Assembly (NCBI GenBank): GCA_001792895.1
Contig: MARA01000009.1
Coordinates: 186,001-250,000, forward strand
DNA from: Lentinus brumalis
Taxonomy: Eukaryota > Basidiomycota > Agaricomycetes > Polyporales > Polyporaceae
Direction: 5' to 3'
Length of the DNA stretch: 64,000 nt
Shown: piece after piece, positions 1 to 16,069 of the stretch
How the letters are laid out: every line of letters begins with the position of its first letter
How positions within the stretch are numbered: position 1 is the stretch's first letter
The notes under the pieces: model-generated
The model's input: only the letters and a program-made list of their open reading frames with translations
Told to the model about the DNA's origin: nothing
Databases searched by the model: none
Translations under genes and position numbers: made by a program

Positions 1-3000
1 TGTCGCGACGCAGCGAACTGTCGATTTCCAGACGGTACTTCCGGCCATGCTCGTCATGCTGCAGAGCGCGGACGCTGGGGTGCGTGACGGCGCGGTGCGG
101 TGCATAGCAGTCGTCGTCAAGCTGAGCTACTCGGAAAATGCGGAATCGGTGTACGCGTTTGACGAGGTATACGGGAGCGACTCTGGTAAGTAGCGTTGCT
201 GTTGCATACAATGCACAAACTGATGGACGAGCAATGCAGCGAAGCTCCAGTACCTGGACTGGGCGGACTTCCAGAAGTATATGCAGACCATCGCGGAGAA
301 CAGGGACAATCTGCTGCACGATCCGGCCTTCCTGGAGGCGCTGCATCGTGAACATCTTACGCACCACAAGGGCGAACCGAAAAAGATTGCAGGGTACTTT
401 GCCTCGCCGTCGTCTCTGTTGCTGTCCATACTAATATGAGAGACGCCATGCAGGTACAAGCAGCGGGTGCTCTGCTACCTATTGTCGCACGTCAACGGAT
501 GTCCTCTGCCGAAAGTCAAGATCGCACTACTCCAGAGCGTGAACACAGTCTCGAATGAAGCGAAGGCGGAGGTATTGCTACCGACCATCGAGACTCTCGG
601 CGCGCAAGAAGCTGCACCGCCGAAGCAGGTACAGGAGCTCGCGACACTAGTCGTCTCATCATTCGACACCTCTTCTGCTGGACTGTTGAACAACTCAGAC
701 AAGCCTGCATGGAATGTGTACGAGAATGTGCTTGATCTGTTACTCAAGAATGGTGCGCTCGGCGTGTTCCTTGCATGTCTTGTATGCTTCTGCTGAACGC
801 TTTGTGCAGACTTCTGGGAGCGCGCAAGAGCTGCTCTACTGCATCGCCTGGAGCACGGACTGTTTGCCAAACTAAACGCTGAGCGGAAGTTCCAGCTCTG
901 TCAGAAGCTGATACGTGTGGGCGCCGAGAACGAGTCCTCGGTTCGTCCAAGTCTTGCACTGCAAGCATGAACACTGCTCACCTCTTATCGCAGGGTCTGA
1001 TCTGCAAGAAAGCACTCGGCAGCCTGCTGACGGATGTTTCGCTCATAACTCGCTTGCTTGTGTCACTACAGCCGCAGGCAGCTACGGAGAGTGCAGCGCA
1101 GCCCGCAACGAAGCGTGCAAGGGTGGAGAAGTACGATTTTCTTCTTCTGTACGAAGATCGTCACGTCTCATTGCTCCTTCACAGGGCCACTTCGACCGCT
1201 CCCAGTACGGAGCTGTCTTCGCTTGCCGTCCTGGCTGAGGTCCTCGGTTCAGTCAAAGTCGCAGGCTCTTTGGAACTCATCGCCTGCTTGCTGGAGACGC
1301 TGTCGAAGGTCGTCAACAATGTCTCTCCTGATGCTGCTGATAGGAGGTTCATTGAGCAATTGCTCATGTCTGCCATCGAGAACGTGGTTGAGAACTTCGT
1401 GGTGAGTGACTCGTGCCGCTGACACTCACATCGACCGAGTCTCATGAGCCCTATCAGCCTTCGACCTCGGTTGCGCCCGGCTCCATCCGCGTCGACACGC
1501 TAGTCGAAATCCTGCGCAGTAAGTCATGCTACGTTGACTCCCTCTCCCTCAGGTGTTGACTCACGCTCATAATCTTCAGCGTCAGAAAATCCTCAAACGT
1601 TCCATCAAGCTTGCTTGCTGCTTGCCAGCCTCGCGCGTGTGGCGCCAGATGCTGTACTTCACAACGTCATGCCCATCTTCACCTTCATGGGCTCGAACGT
1701 CTTCCACCGAGATGACACATACAGCTTCCGGGTGGTGCAAAAGGTACGCCTGCTATACGCTTGTTCATATCGAGTAGTCGTATTCACCTCTTCATAGACC
1801 ATCGACAGCATCGTCCCAGCCATGGTGGCCTCACTCAAGGAGGCGCACGGCTCTGGAGTAGATCTCCATCACGCCTCGCGCGAGTTCCTTCGCGTCTTCA
1901 CGAATGCTGCCAAGCATGTTCCTCGTCACCGTCGCGTCAAGTAAGTGGTACCAACCTTTCATCCACACAACACGCTGACGCCTCCGCACAGCTTCTTCTC
2001 ACATTTGGTCGACACGCTTGGCCCTGCGGACTTCCTCGCACCTGTGACGATGCTGCTTGTGGATCGTGCGTCCAACAGGGTTGTACGGCAAAACGCCGCG
2101 GAGTCAGCTGGCTCTCTGTTCCTGCCCCTTGCGGTGTGTGAACGCTATCCTGCGGAACTGCAGCTATCGGTACGTTGACGAGGTTCCTAAGCCAGTCACA
2201 ACTACCCAACTAACACTTTCCCCAGTCATTTGTGGAAATCGCAAAGGAGGTGGACAGGCTCGTGCTCAATGAAGATGCCTCAATGCCTCCCTTCTTGAAC
2301 GACGATACGTGAGTGATAATCTAGGCCGGCACCTGCTTTTGATTTTGACACGGCGATCACAGGGACGAGGATCAAGCGCAACTTGATATTGTCTCTAGAC
2401 GTCGGGCAACTGCCCTACTTGTCTTCTGCGATCACGCGTTGAAGCGCCTGCGTACGACTGCCCTCAAGCATTCCGAGACAGAGCGTTCTACAAGCCGGCA
2501 GCTCTTGGCATCTCTCCTCACGTTCTCTGCAGCGAAAGCGGATGACGAGTCCTTCGTCGAGGTTGCTGCGGCCGCCCGCTCTGCAATGGCGAGCACGCTT
2601 GGTGTCATGTCGGCTCCCGACTTCGTCACAGGCGTCATCACTATCCTTGAGTCTGGAACGGCCAATGTACGTGGGTGTGGTATTACTTCCGTGCATAGTC
2701 CTAATCTCGTCGCTCTAGGTCCAAGCGGGTGCGTTGGAGCTTCTGTCCGAGCGTCTGACCGAAGTAGCGGAGAAGACCCGTGCTGCGCTATCATCGTCAA
2801 TCGTCAAGGTTGTTGGAGTCATCCGCGACATCCTGTCGGCTGCGAAAGAAAGCCCACTTGCGCAATCCGCGCTGCGTGCCTTGACGGCCATCTGCAACAC
2901 CCTCGCGCAAGGCGAAGAGGGTTCGGTCAGCTCCGCGGTGCCGCTCGTCCTGCAATGTGTAGCGACGCCAGCAACTCGTGTAACTGCTTTCCAGACGGTC

Positions 3001-4598
3001 CTCTCTTTCTCGTGAGTTGAATCTTAATGCCTCTCGCCTCGCGAGCAATCCAGTGATGTCGTATCTAGGTCAAAGCTCGGGCCTCGGCTGATTCCTCACC
3101 TGAGAGAGCTGGTGAAGTCCTGCGTACAGCATTCTCGGGAAGCTATAATCCAAGGCGACTCGGCCTTGGTCCCGCTTGCGTCGCAAATCCTTCGCAACCT
3201 CCTCACGTCTATCCCTACGTTCTGGGGAGAGACCGAGATATCCTCCGTTGTGGAGCTCTATCTTGACAGCTCCAAGGCCTCCGCTGTTGACTCTGCGGAG
3301 ATGTCGCTCCTCATCAAGACCACGGCGAAACGCGCATCTCCGAACGTCTTGCTCCCGGCCCTCTGTAGCATGTGGACACGGTTGGCCTTGAGTACCGCGA
3401 AGGTGATCATCACGCATTCTCATTTTCCCTGTGCGCCAAGCTCACCCTCGATGCTACCAGGAACGACCGTCAAGGACGCTTGCATATGTGCACGTCGTCA
3501 AGATTTCCGTCAAGGCTGCCTCGCGGCCTGCCGTCCTCGAGAATCTGCGGGAGTTGTTCAAGACCTTCCTCTCGATGTTCGACTTCTGCGTGAACGTTGA
3601 GGATTCAGAGGTAACGCTTTCGCAGCCGTGACGACTTGATTTGCGCTGATCCAAGTGGTAGATTGAGCGCGCTATGATCAGTGCCTTCATGGAGGTCGTG
3701 GTGAAGCTCAATGAGACAGCATTCCGACCGATCTTCCGCAAGATGTTCGACTGGGCGTTCGCCGCAGGTATATATCTCTCCCATCGTCCACACAGGGGAT
3801 TCATCTGAACGATCGCCACGCGCAGGTACATCCGAGTCTTCCAAGAGGAAGGTGGTGTTCTGTCACGTCTATGCCTCTCTGCTCGACTTCTTCAAGGTAT
3901 GCATCGGATGTCGTTGTTCATGAATCTGGCCCGCTGACTGTTCGGCAGGCGCTCATGGTTCCCTACATGAGCTTCGCATGGCCTGTCTTCTCGGAGCATC
4001 TACGGAAGTCTGTCCCGGAGAGTCCGGACGATGGACAAGTCTGGCTTTGTATCCTACAAACCCTGACTCAGTCCATGTCGGCGGACGAGGATCGTGGTAT
4101 GTATCGTCTGCTGTTATGTTCGGCTCAATGCTCACAAGCCACCCGTACAGTCTTCTGGAGAAGCGACAAGTTGAGACAACTTGTCCCAATAGCAGTTCAA
4201 CAGGTCTCCGTCGCTCCCAGACTGAACCTATCGGACGCCAAGGCAGCCGTTTCGGAATGCCTGGTCTCGCTCCTGGCGCTCATTGATGACGACGTCGTGG
4301 CCAAGTCTTTGAATATGGACGTGCTCATGCATAGCCGATCCGAGGATGCTCGAGTGCGCCTCTTCAGTCTCAGTTGCGCAGAGCAATTGTGGCGCGCACA
4401 TGGTGACAAGTTGATTGGTACGTGAGAGTTTATGCTGTGAGGTTCCGCGATGCTGACAATGGGATTATAGGTTTCGTTGCGGAGACAGCGACTTTCATAG
4501 CGGAGGCTGCGGAGGACGAGAACGATCGGGTGGTGCAGGAAGCGCACAAGCTGAAGGCTGCGGTGGAGAGCATCGGCGGGAACATTGACGTGGAGTAG
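1..4598 (+). CDS. UTP10: UTP10/HEATR1-like small-subunit processome protein, 5'-truncated by window
   Basis: Component of the U3 snoRNP/SSU processome (t-UTP group), acting in the nucleolus in pre-18S rRNA maturation and rDNA transcription. The reading frame is open from base 2; early motifs such as [12 protein letters not shown] and LQYLDWADF, then [16 protein letters not shown], match the UTP10 family. The rest is HEAT-type helical repeat throughout, with the C-terminal BP28CT-like region at about 3.1-4.0 kb ([18 protein letters not shown] ... [12 protein letters not shown] ... [12 protein letters not shown]). It ends GNIDVE-stop at 4596-4598. Many short introns (for example donors after 189, 1400 and 3402) are needed to join frames. 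The family is usually 1,700-2,100 residues, so several hundred N-terminal residues lie left of the window. It converges on RSP5. High confidence in family; individual exon joins were not all verified. Confidence 0.9.
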
Positions 4599-5409
4599 TT
4601 GCTCTCGCTGAGCATCTTAATACCTTGAACCTATCCCAAATCCACACAATCTCTGTTCAAGTGTTAGTAGGAATGCGAGGGGACGCATGACAGTGACAGT
4701 CGAGCGTGGAGCAGGAGTGCTGCGTGCATAGCCGACCTTGCAGCAGACCGGTATGACCAGCAGCCTCAAGTCGCGTTCGTTTGCGGAAGCCACGAATGCA
4801 TGATGTCGGGGCGGGCACCTTGGCTGTCTCTCCGGCTAACATAGAGTGTGCCATCCATACTTCCGAGTATCCAAAAATTCATCGGCACCGGCCGTCAGTC
4901 TTACGTATCAAGTTGATAGTCCTTTTGACCTAAGTGAGTCACCGGTACGGCTGCACCAGAATCCACACCCAGGACACCCAATCGTACTCATATGCAAAAA
5001 AGCGTCCGTTCTCGATTAAGTTCCACCGCATCGCGGACGGAAGTGTTACTCACAACAATATCGACAACACGTCAATGGAACTCGGAAATCCAACAAACTG
5101 AAGATCGGAAAGATAGTGCGAAGGGCGAAGCAGCAGAACCGGAAACAAGAACCGTAGCTCAAAATGGGGATGTGCATGTAATAAACAGACGTTAACGAAC
5201 TCGAGACGGGGCTTTGCGACGTTAGGCGGGCACGGTGACTAGACTGCTCGTACTGGAACTTAATCCGACGCGTAAAAGGACATGTACATCAGAAGCGTAG
5301 CGTAACATATGTATGGACTGAGGCGGGATAATGTGCTCGGGACAAGACAGGGCGGGATAAGAGGAGAGATGATGAGGGAAAGCAGACGTAGGAAAATACA
5401 CGAGACACT
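4599..5409. other. Convergent intergenic/3'-UTR region
   Basis: About 810 bp between the stop codons of UTP10 (+) and RSP5 (-). It should contain both 3' UTRs. Short open frames are present but have no recognisable family and no coding-like composition. I see no RNA gene or repeat here. Confidence 0.6.
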
Positions 5410-8605
<3,196 letters not shown>

Positions 8606-8879
8606 GGCGGAGGAGGATGTGCGAGTAGGTCGCGAGCACGTCTGAGCACGACGACTCTGGGTCTCTCGGGGACGAGGAGGATGATGGTCGTTGTAAGCTG
8701 AGCTCAACAAGCGTTCGCAGAGCCACCGCCGCTCTCACAGCCTCCAGCGTCTACCCCTCTGCGCTAACTCTCCCGCACTTCGAAACAAACGCAGACTGGG
8801 AACTCGTGCACAAATACAACATCGTGATAGCATGCAATGCAGATAATTTACAGTGTCGTGTCTCTAGATCGTACCACCC
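8606..8879. promoter_or_regulatory. RSP5 upstream region / RPC2 downstream region
   Basis: 274 bp between the RSP5 start codon and the RPC2 stop codon, both genes on the minus strand. It must hold the RSP5 promoter and the RPC2 3' end. No clear TATA box or other element was recognised. Confidence 0.4.
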
Positions 8880-11800
8880 TCATGCGTCATCCAGCACCAA
8901 CCTCGGAACGACATTCATCGCCATCAGCTGCGTCCGCAGAAGCTCCAGTCAGCGAACATTGCACACGAGCGAGTAGACACACGCACCTCCTGGAAGAGCA
9001 GTTTTGCGGCATACGGGATCGTCAGCTGCGCCATCTTCTTCGACGACTTGCAGTATGGGCACCACCCGTTGTACCCCAGCAGCCCGCACTCCTCGCACGC
9101 ATCCACCTGGAACTGGTCAGACGATATCATCAGCCGCTCCAGCAGCAGCTGCGTCGCTCCGTATCCAATCAAGCAGTCCCGCTCCATCTCTCCCAATCGC
9201 AGTCCACCCTCGCGTGAGCGACCCTCCGTGGGCTGTCGTGTCAGTGTGGCGCGAGGGCCCCTGTCGCATGTCGTCAGCCATGGTCTCTCCTCTTTGATAT
9301 ACCCAGCTCACCTTGCACGGGCGTGCATCTTATCCATAACCATGTGCTCTGCGGATGGTCAGTCGGGACGCCTGAGATAGACAATATAGTTGCTTACTCA
9401 GTTTCTGAGAGACGGTGTACGTTAGCGCGCGACGATACTGACCGCCACAGAGAAAGCCTCACCTGGTAATAGATTGGTCCGAAGTAAACGTAGGCCTCTA
9501 ATGGCTCGCCGGTGATACCACTTGTCAACATGTCCTTGCCGGCATAGCTGAACCCGTTCTCCACCAATATTCGCGACATGTCTTCCACCTGCAACACGCC
9601 TTCAGTCAATCTGCACCTCTGCCGGAGACGGAGGACCATACCTTGGAGCCGCCGAACGCAGTACCGTACTGCAACTTCCCAGCCAGAACACCCGCCTACA
9701 GATGGCTTCAGTGAGGTGCCCGCACGCCTCAACCTGCCTAACCCTTACCTTGCCCGCGAGAAGCTCTATCATCTTCCCGACAGTCATCCGAGACGGGAAA
9801 CCGTGCGGGTTCATGATCGTGTCTGGAGTCGCACTCAGTCTACCGTCTCTCAGTACACAACGACCGAAGCATCACTCACCGGGACAAATACCCTGATCGT
9901 TGAACGGCATATCCTCTTGATTCACAATCAGCCCACACACGCCCTTCTGCCCGTGCCGCGACGAAAACTTGTCCCCCAGCTCCGGACGGCGCGTTTGCCG
10001 GATGAGCACCTTGATCAGCGTCTGGTCATTCTCCGTGTCCGTGATCATGACCTTGTCGATCTGGCCCGCAACAGGGCTCTTGTACGTCATCGGCGCGTTC
10101 TTGTACGGGACCGTCGCCGCCTGCCCCGTGAACGAGTTGTCGTTCGCGTTCGTCGGCGTCTGCTTGTTGATGTACACGTCCCCCGGGTCCACGCGCTCCC
10201 CGACGCCCGCGAGCCCGTCCAGCTGGATGATGTCGTATTTCTTCTGCGTCTGCCCGTTCTCGTCGACAGGGGCGTCCGCCAGCCGGTCGAACGTTCCATT
10301 CGGGTACTTGCGGATGAGCGTCGCGTTCTTGCGCAGCACTTGGCACCGGCCATACCCCCGGTCGAGACTGGCCTTGTTGAGGATGAGCGCATCCTCAATA
10401 TCGTACCCTGAGTAACTCATCACCGCCACAGTCGCATTCTGCCCGGCCGGAAGTCGGTCATACCCAATCAGCTCAATCGTCTTCGTCTTCACCATCGGCT
10501 TCTGTGGATACACCGACAAGTATAGGAGTGTGTCGATCCGGTTCAGCTGGTTGTAGCCAATGGCGCCAATCGCTTGTTTACCCATGGCGCATTGGTAGGT
10601 GTTTCGCGGGGACTGATTGTGGTGGGGGTACGGGATAAGACCGGCGACGGCACCAAGTAATGTGAAGGGCTCGATCTCGAGGTGAGTCGTCCCGGGCACG
10701 ATGTCCTTTTCGTACAGCGCGATGTACGAGTCGTTCTCCTCGTTGACGTCCAGGTACTCGACAAGACCTCGGCGTAGGAAGTCGTCAAAAGATAACTGAC
10801 CCTGCTTCAACATCTACGAACCGCCGTTATCAGCATGATCATACGAGCGAGCGATGTGAATACAGTCATACCGTGATGTGCTCGGAGGTGACCCTTGGCC
10901 TGCCATTCTCGACGATGAGCATGGGCCGACATATACGGCCTCCGTCACTGGCGATGAGAACTGTCCGGTGGTGGTGATTGATATAGATACTGACGAACTC
11001 GCTGAACCGTCCCGCTCGTCGTAGCCGTCGGAAGTTGCTGACGAACCGCGCGGGGTAGCGGGTCAGACCGATGATGGTTCCGTTCACGTTCACAACAAAT
11101 GTGTGAGGGCCGTAAATTTCTGCGCCGGTCGCCAGGCTGATGTCTAAGACACGCAACGGGGAGAAATTTCAGAACGACGACGTAGCGGAGCAGCGGTGGA
11201 CGCACCTTCGACTCCGAGCATGAACGCAATCTTGATGATCGGCTCCTCCTCAACGTCCGTCGTAATGTGCGTCATGAGCGCAAGGTTCTTAACGAGCCCA
11301 CACGCCTCTCCTTCCGGGGTGTCACTAGGACACAGCATACCCCACTGACTGGGCTGCAGCGCACGCGGACCACTGACCTTGCGCGTCTTCTCGAACTGAG
11401 ACGAAATACGGGTCATCATGCCTAGCGCGGAGATGAAGGACAGCCGGCTGAGAACGTGTGTCACGCCAGCACGGTCCATCTTGAACCGTTTCAGCGACCA
11501 GTTCCCTGTGGAAATGGCGCGTACGAAGCCGGCGGTGATGTGGTCACCCTGGAACTGCATCGTGTTAAACGCGTCGAACTCGCTTGTGCGGGAGGGCTTC
11601 TTGAGGACCTTGTCGATGGATGCTTTCAGGTTCGCGTTGAATGTCTTGAACAGATCTTCGAAGAGGAGGGCGAGAAGCTGCCCTGCACTGGAAGGAGGTG
11701 TAAGAACGGCACACAAGAGATGGTGAATAAACAGACGTACAGTTCGAGACGCTTGTTGCCTACGTAGTCTCGGTCGTCGACCATCTTCTCGTCGTCCATG

Positions 11801-12973
11801 GCCATGAGCACGCGCCGGGTCATCGTCGCGACGAATACAGCCTTTGGGCGGAAGTCGAGTCCATGGACGGGTACATGCGCGAGAACAATTGTCGCGAGGG
11901 CTTCGAGTGCTTCCTCCCAGGCAGGACGCCGGGGTCCGACTACTCTGCGGTTCACTTTAACGCGGGAGCCGATCCACTCGAGGGCCTGGTGGCGGGTGAA
12001 GACGCCAAGCTTCGCGGCCTCCTCGAGGTTGGGTGCGAATGAAGATTTGTACGCCTCGTGGTTTCCGGCGGTGAGCAGGAGGATCTCCTTGTCGGACTGA
12101 ATGCCGAGCGCCTTGAGCGCAACGGCGATGGGGACATCCTCATGAATAGAGTTGTGGCGGAGGTAGATCTTGCCTTTCTTTGTCGCAACATACGTCTTGG
12201 ACTTCAGACCGCCGTGAGTAGAGCTAGGGAATATCAGTCAGGCTGAAGACTACCAGTGTGCCGAGTGGGAACTCACGATGTACACGAAGCCTGGACGATA
12301 CCCTTGGTGGTGTCGATCTCCACAATGATACGGTTCTTGCTGAGCTGCTCCTGCACAAGGATGACCTTCTCGGTACCCTTGACGATGAAGTACCCGCCCG
12401 GATCCAAGGGACATTCGGTCATACGTGCGAGCTGCGTCTCGTTCCGGCCTGTGAGCACGCACTTGTTGCTCCGGAGCATGATCGGCAGCCGGCCAATATT
12501 GACATTCGCCCTCCGGACGACGGTCTTGCCACGGGTGTACTGGATGGTGACCAGAATGGGCGCGCTGTAGGTGGTGTCGCGCAGACGGCACTCGTGCGGG
12601 GTGACGCTCTTGTCAATCGCGTCGGCGTCGGTCCTGTCGGGGAAGCCGACGACGATGTCTGTGTACTTGAGCCAGAAGCGCGGGTCGACGTCGGATGTGA
12701 CCTTGTTGTTCGCCTTGAGGATGTTCTTGATGTCGACGTCGACGAAGTAGTTGAAGGAGTCGATGTGCTGCTTCACGAGGCCCTTGACCTTGAGGAACGC
12801 GGGGAGCAGGAGCCATTTGTCCTGTCGCGGTGCAGTTCTTAGCCACGCGCAGGGCACACATAGACGTACCGACGCACCTCGACGCTCTTGATTGGGTCGG
12901 TGAGCCCGAGTCCTCGCCAGTTTGGTTCTGCGATCCGCGCCCACTCCTCCTCGCCGTCCGCGTGTTCCGCCAT
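8880..12973 (-). CDS. RET1: RNA polymerase III second-largest subunit RPC2 (RET1)
   Basis: Catalytic-core subunit of nuclear RNA polymerase III, which makes tRNA, 5S and U6 RNA. Start ATG at 12973 gives [11 protein letters not shown]; the first intron falls after SVE, rejoining at [19 protein letters not shown], the Pol III-type N-terminus. Then protrusion/lobe ([29 protein letters not shown]), fork ([20 protein letters not shown]), the hybrid-binding core ([40 protein letters not shown]) and the C-terminal clamp zinc site ([19 protein letters not shown]). A final exon encodes [19 protein letters not shown]. Paralogue choice: [14 protein letters not shown] and the short N-terminus fit RPC2 rather than RPB2 or RPA135. 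About 1,140 residues by estimate, as expected. Confidence 0.95.
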
Positions 12974-13188
12974 TTCTGCACCGCTGCCGGAGCCAGCACC
13001 AGACCACTCAGAGCTTCCGCACGAGACGCAACGCAAGAACTGTGAGTCGAGATGAGCGAGAGAACGGAAGGAGTCTGACTCTCGAGTCCGCACCAAAAAG
13101 TGCTCAGCATACAAGTCCGCAATTCTCGGAGCGCCCTCTGGCTTCAACCGCGACCACCACCACCACCTCCTCACTCCCGCTCTGCTGC
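12974..13188. promoter_or_regulatory. Divergent promoter RPC2 / MFAP1
   Basis: 215 bp separate the two start codons, so the genes probably share a bidirectional promoter and overlapping 5' UTRs. No TATA box stands out. The MFAP1-proximal end is a CCACCACC-rich tract, which is a likely 5' UTR. Confidence 0.5.
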
Positions 13189-15054
13189 ATGTCTTCTGCT
13201 GCTAGGAAACCTGCACCGCGGCTACCGAAGCCGGCCGCGCGTTATCGGAAAGGACAGGCTCCGAAGGGATACGACGCCGCTGCCGCAGAGCTAGACTCCG
13301 ACGATGACGAGGTCGAGGAACAGCAGGAGGAGCAGGACGAGGGCGACGTGCTAATCCGAGATGTCGGGGAGGAAGACGAGGAAGACGAGGATGGATTGAC
13401 GGTGCGCAGGGACGCGGTGGGGAAGCAGGCGAAGGGCGCGATCAATGTCTCATTGAGAGACGTGAACATATCCAAGGAGGGGAAAGTCATCGTTGGAGGC
13501 AAGGAGGAGTCTGGACGCACAGCTGCTGAGCTTGAAGAAGGTATGGGTGTACATGTGCCAACATTCGCCCCGGTCTCATGACTGCTTGTAGACGAGGAAG
13601 AAGAAGAGGAAGAGGAAGAAGCGGAAGAGGAGGAAGAGGTACGGTCCTGTATCTCTATCTTGGTCTAGCTAATGGCATCTCACGACAGACCAGCGAGGAG
13701 GAGTCCGAGTCTGAGGAAGAACAACCCAAGGTCCAATTCCGGCCCGTGTTCGTGCCAAAGTGCGTCCGATCATCCTGGCCCTACATATATCTAATACTCA
13801 AGAACGTCCTAGACGGGCTCGCGAAACCATAGCAGAGAGGGAGGCTCTTGCACAAGATTCGGAAGAGGCTCTGAAGCGGAAAGAGGCAGAGGCGGAGGAG
13901 CGCAAGAAGGCCAGTCATGACATGGTCGCCGAGAGCATCCGTCGAGAGCTATTAGAGAGTGCGTTCCCTCCTGGTCATGCATCTATTCATCATGGTGCTC
14001 ATTCCAACAACTTGCAGAGGAGAAGGAGGAGGAGACGCCCGATGTCGACGACACAGACGGCCTCGACCCGACCGGCGAGTTCGAAGCGTGGCGGCTGCGT
14101 GAACTCGCGCGCATCAAGCGAGACAAGGAGGCCGAGCTCGCACGCGAACTGGAACGCGAGGAGATCGAGCGGCGGCGCGCCCTCCCAGAAGAGCAGCGAC
14201 TCAAGGAAGACCTGGAGCGTGCGGAACAATCGCGGAAGGAGAAACCCAAGGGCCAGCAGAAGTTCCTGCAGAAGTACTGGCACAAGGGTGCGTTCCACCA
14301 GGACGACGAGGTGCTCAAGCGACACGACTACACCGAGTCGACGGAGTCTACCGTCGATGTCTCGCTGCTGCCGAAGGTCATGCAGGTACGGAACTTTGGC
14401 AAGCGTTCGCGAACGAAGTACACGCACTTGCTTGATCAAGATACCACCGCTGCGACGGGCGGCTTTGGCGGTATTGGGTCCGTTAAGGCCGGTGGGACCT
14501 CCACGGCTGGTGGAGGTTGCTTCCTCTGCGGTGGCCCGCACCTAAAGAAAGGTACGTTCTCGGTCGAATTGCGATGCGTTCCTGGTTGGCTCACCGATGT
14601 GGCTGTAGACTGTCCGCAAAACGCCAACCTACCGCCCGGACGCACAGCTACAGGTGCTAATGGTGCACCTACTGGGGCCGGGATGCGGCAGTGGGGTGCG
14701 CGCGATGGAGACAAGGACGATCGCCGTGGCTCGTGGCGCGACCGCGACAGCGACAGGGGGCCTCAAGGCGACGACCGCGATCGGCGGAGAGACGAGCAGC
14801 GTGCGCGCGACCGGGAACGATATCACCGCGACGACCGCGATCGCGACCGTGGCAGAGACCGGGATGGTCAGGACAGACCCGACCGCGATAGGAAAGACCG
14901 AGAACAGTACGACGACCGGGATCGCAGACGATACTCGAGGTCGCGCTCGCCGAGGCGGGAGAGCTGGCGAGATGACTCAAGGAAGGAGAAGCGACGGTCG
15001 AAGGAACGGTCTGTGGATTATGAGCGCGACGAGAAGCGAAGACGGGTTGACTAA
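13189..15054 (+). CDS. MFAP1-type spliceosomal protein with zinc knuckle and Arg/Asp-rich tail
   Basis: Homologue of MFAP1 (S. pombe Saf3, related to Spp381), a component of spliceosomal B complexes in the nucleus. Start ATG 13189 (MSSAARKPAPRLPKPAARYR). An acidic N-terminal half (DSDDDEVEEQQEEQ; EEEEEEEE tract crossing an intron near 13.58 kb) is followed by FRPVFVPK and then the conserved core: REREE-type helix with LEREEIERRRALPEEQRLK, QKFLQKYWHKGAFHQDD, RHDYTESTESTVD, KRSRTKYTHLLDQDTT. Downstream is a variant zinc knuckle CFLCGGPHLKKDC (C-x2-C-x3-H-x4-C; an intron splits it before DC) and a tail of RD/DRDR repeats ending in KRRRVD. The tail resembles RS/RD splicing factors. Core identification is firm; the functional meaning of the tail is inferred. 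Confidence 0.88.
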
Positions 15055-16069
15055 ACTTGTCGCTTGTGCATATGCTATCGCATTCTGTATTCATGACCGC
15101 TGTGGGTATACTCCCAGATCAGTGCGTAGCACTGAGCCAACGAACGTTGGGCAGGCAATCTACCCTGTCGAGCTGCCAGGTGAGTGCAGAATCGGATTCC
15201 CGGACTCTGGGGTTCACTCCACTCTCCCACTGTTTCCCCCGCTGCCTACTTCATGTCTGCCCTAGCCTGCCGCTGGATTATCCACAACTTGCCGATGACA
15301 GGCTTGTTCGAACCACGTCAAGTTACCGAGACCTACTATCTCACAGGGAGATGTGTATTCTGACTTACCGCAGCTTTGTTTCGGCAACTTCAGGCCAGCT
15401 CTGCAATATCTGAGACGTGAGCGTAGCTTACTTTTGATGATCCAATTTCTGTGCCTTCACTAACCCCTGAACTTAGGAGGCTTTCGTGGACCACAGTGAC
15501 GTCAGCCGATACTCACCATTTCTTCCACCCACCGCAATATCAACGACTAGTTGCTGGCAGTCTCGACCTTGCGCTCTCCCTCTAGGGCCCATCTGGAGCA
15601 ATATCCTCGACGATACATTGAGAAAACAACATAATATGGTTGATGAAACTACGAGAGTCTACCATAAAGTCCTGGAGGTCGAGAGCACAACGCCTCGACC
15701 GCGCACTCCCTCACTGGTCAGACATCTGCCCGAAATGCCACGTCGTCAGTGTATGTGACCTCACTAAATCAGACCCGCTCACTAGCGTAAAGCTTCAAGC
15801 TTGCAAGCTACAGGCTGGGCTGCACTGTCGCATGCTCGATCTGCTTGCTCTACAGAGCTTGGCTGGTCATTCACAGCGCACTGAAGTCTGTAAGTCTCGG
15901 CCAGTTTGCTTGAGAGAAGATGCAGCGCTGGGTCACGACGGGCGCGGCGCCCGGACGTTGGCCTCCGACTCTATGTAGTTCCCTCCCTCCCTCTCAATCT
16001 GCCACGTCTTCTCACCCTACTTCGTGCACTCAAGGTGGTTCAGGTGTTTGTTGAGGAACGCTCATTGCG
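15055..16069. other. Intergenic region at left edge of accessory island
   Basis: About 1 kb between MFAP1 and the DUF6535 gene. It contains a decayed HNH-family fragment (listed separately at 15560-15690). The remainder, including a palindromic aagcttcaagcttgcaagct stretch near 15791, carries no recognised gene. Confidence 0.5.
15560..15690 (+). pseudogene. 5' relic of HNH-nuclease-like family gene
   Basis: A translated segment ALPLGPIWSNILDDTLRK followed by DETTRVYHKVLEVES aligns with ALPLGPGWITLLEDSLRI and ETTRIYHKVLEVES at the N-terminus of the gene at 22517-23881. Similarity stops abruptly after VLEVES, where the intact gene continues DPLDLVRTRLVGYF; here the frame runs to a stop without it. 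It is therefore a truncated duplicate. No downstream exons of the family were found. Confidence 0.65.
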
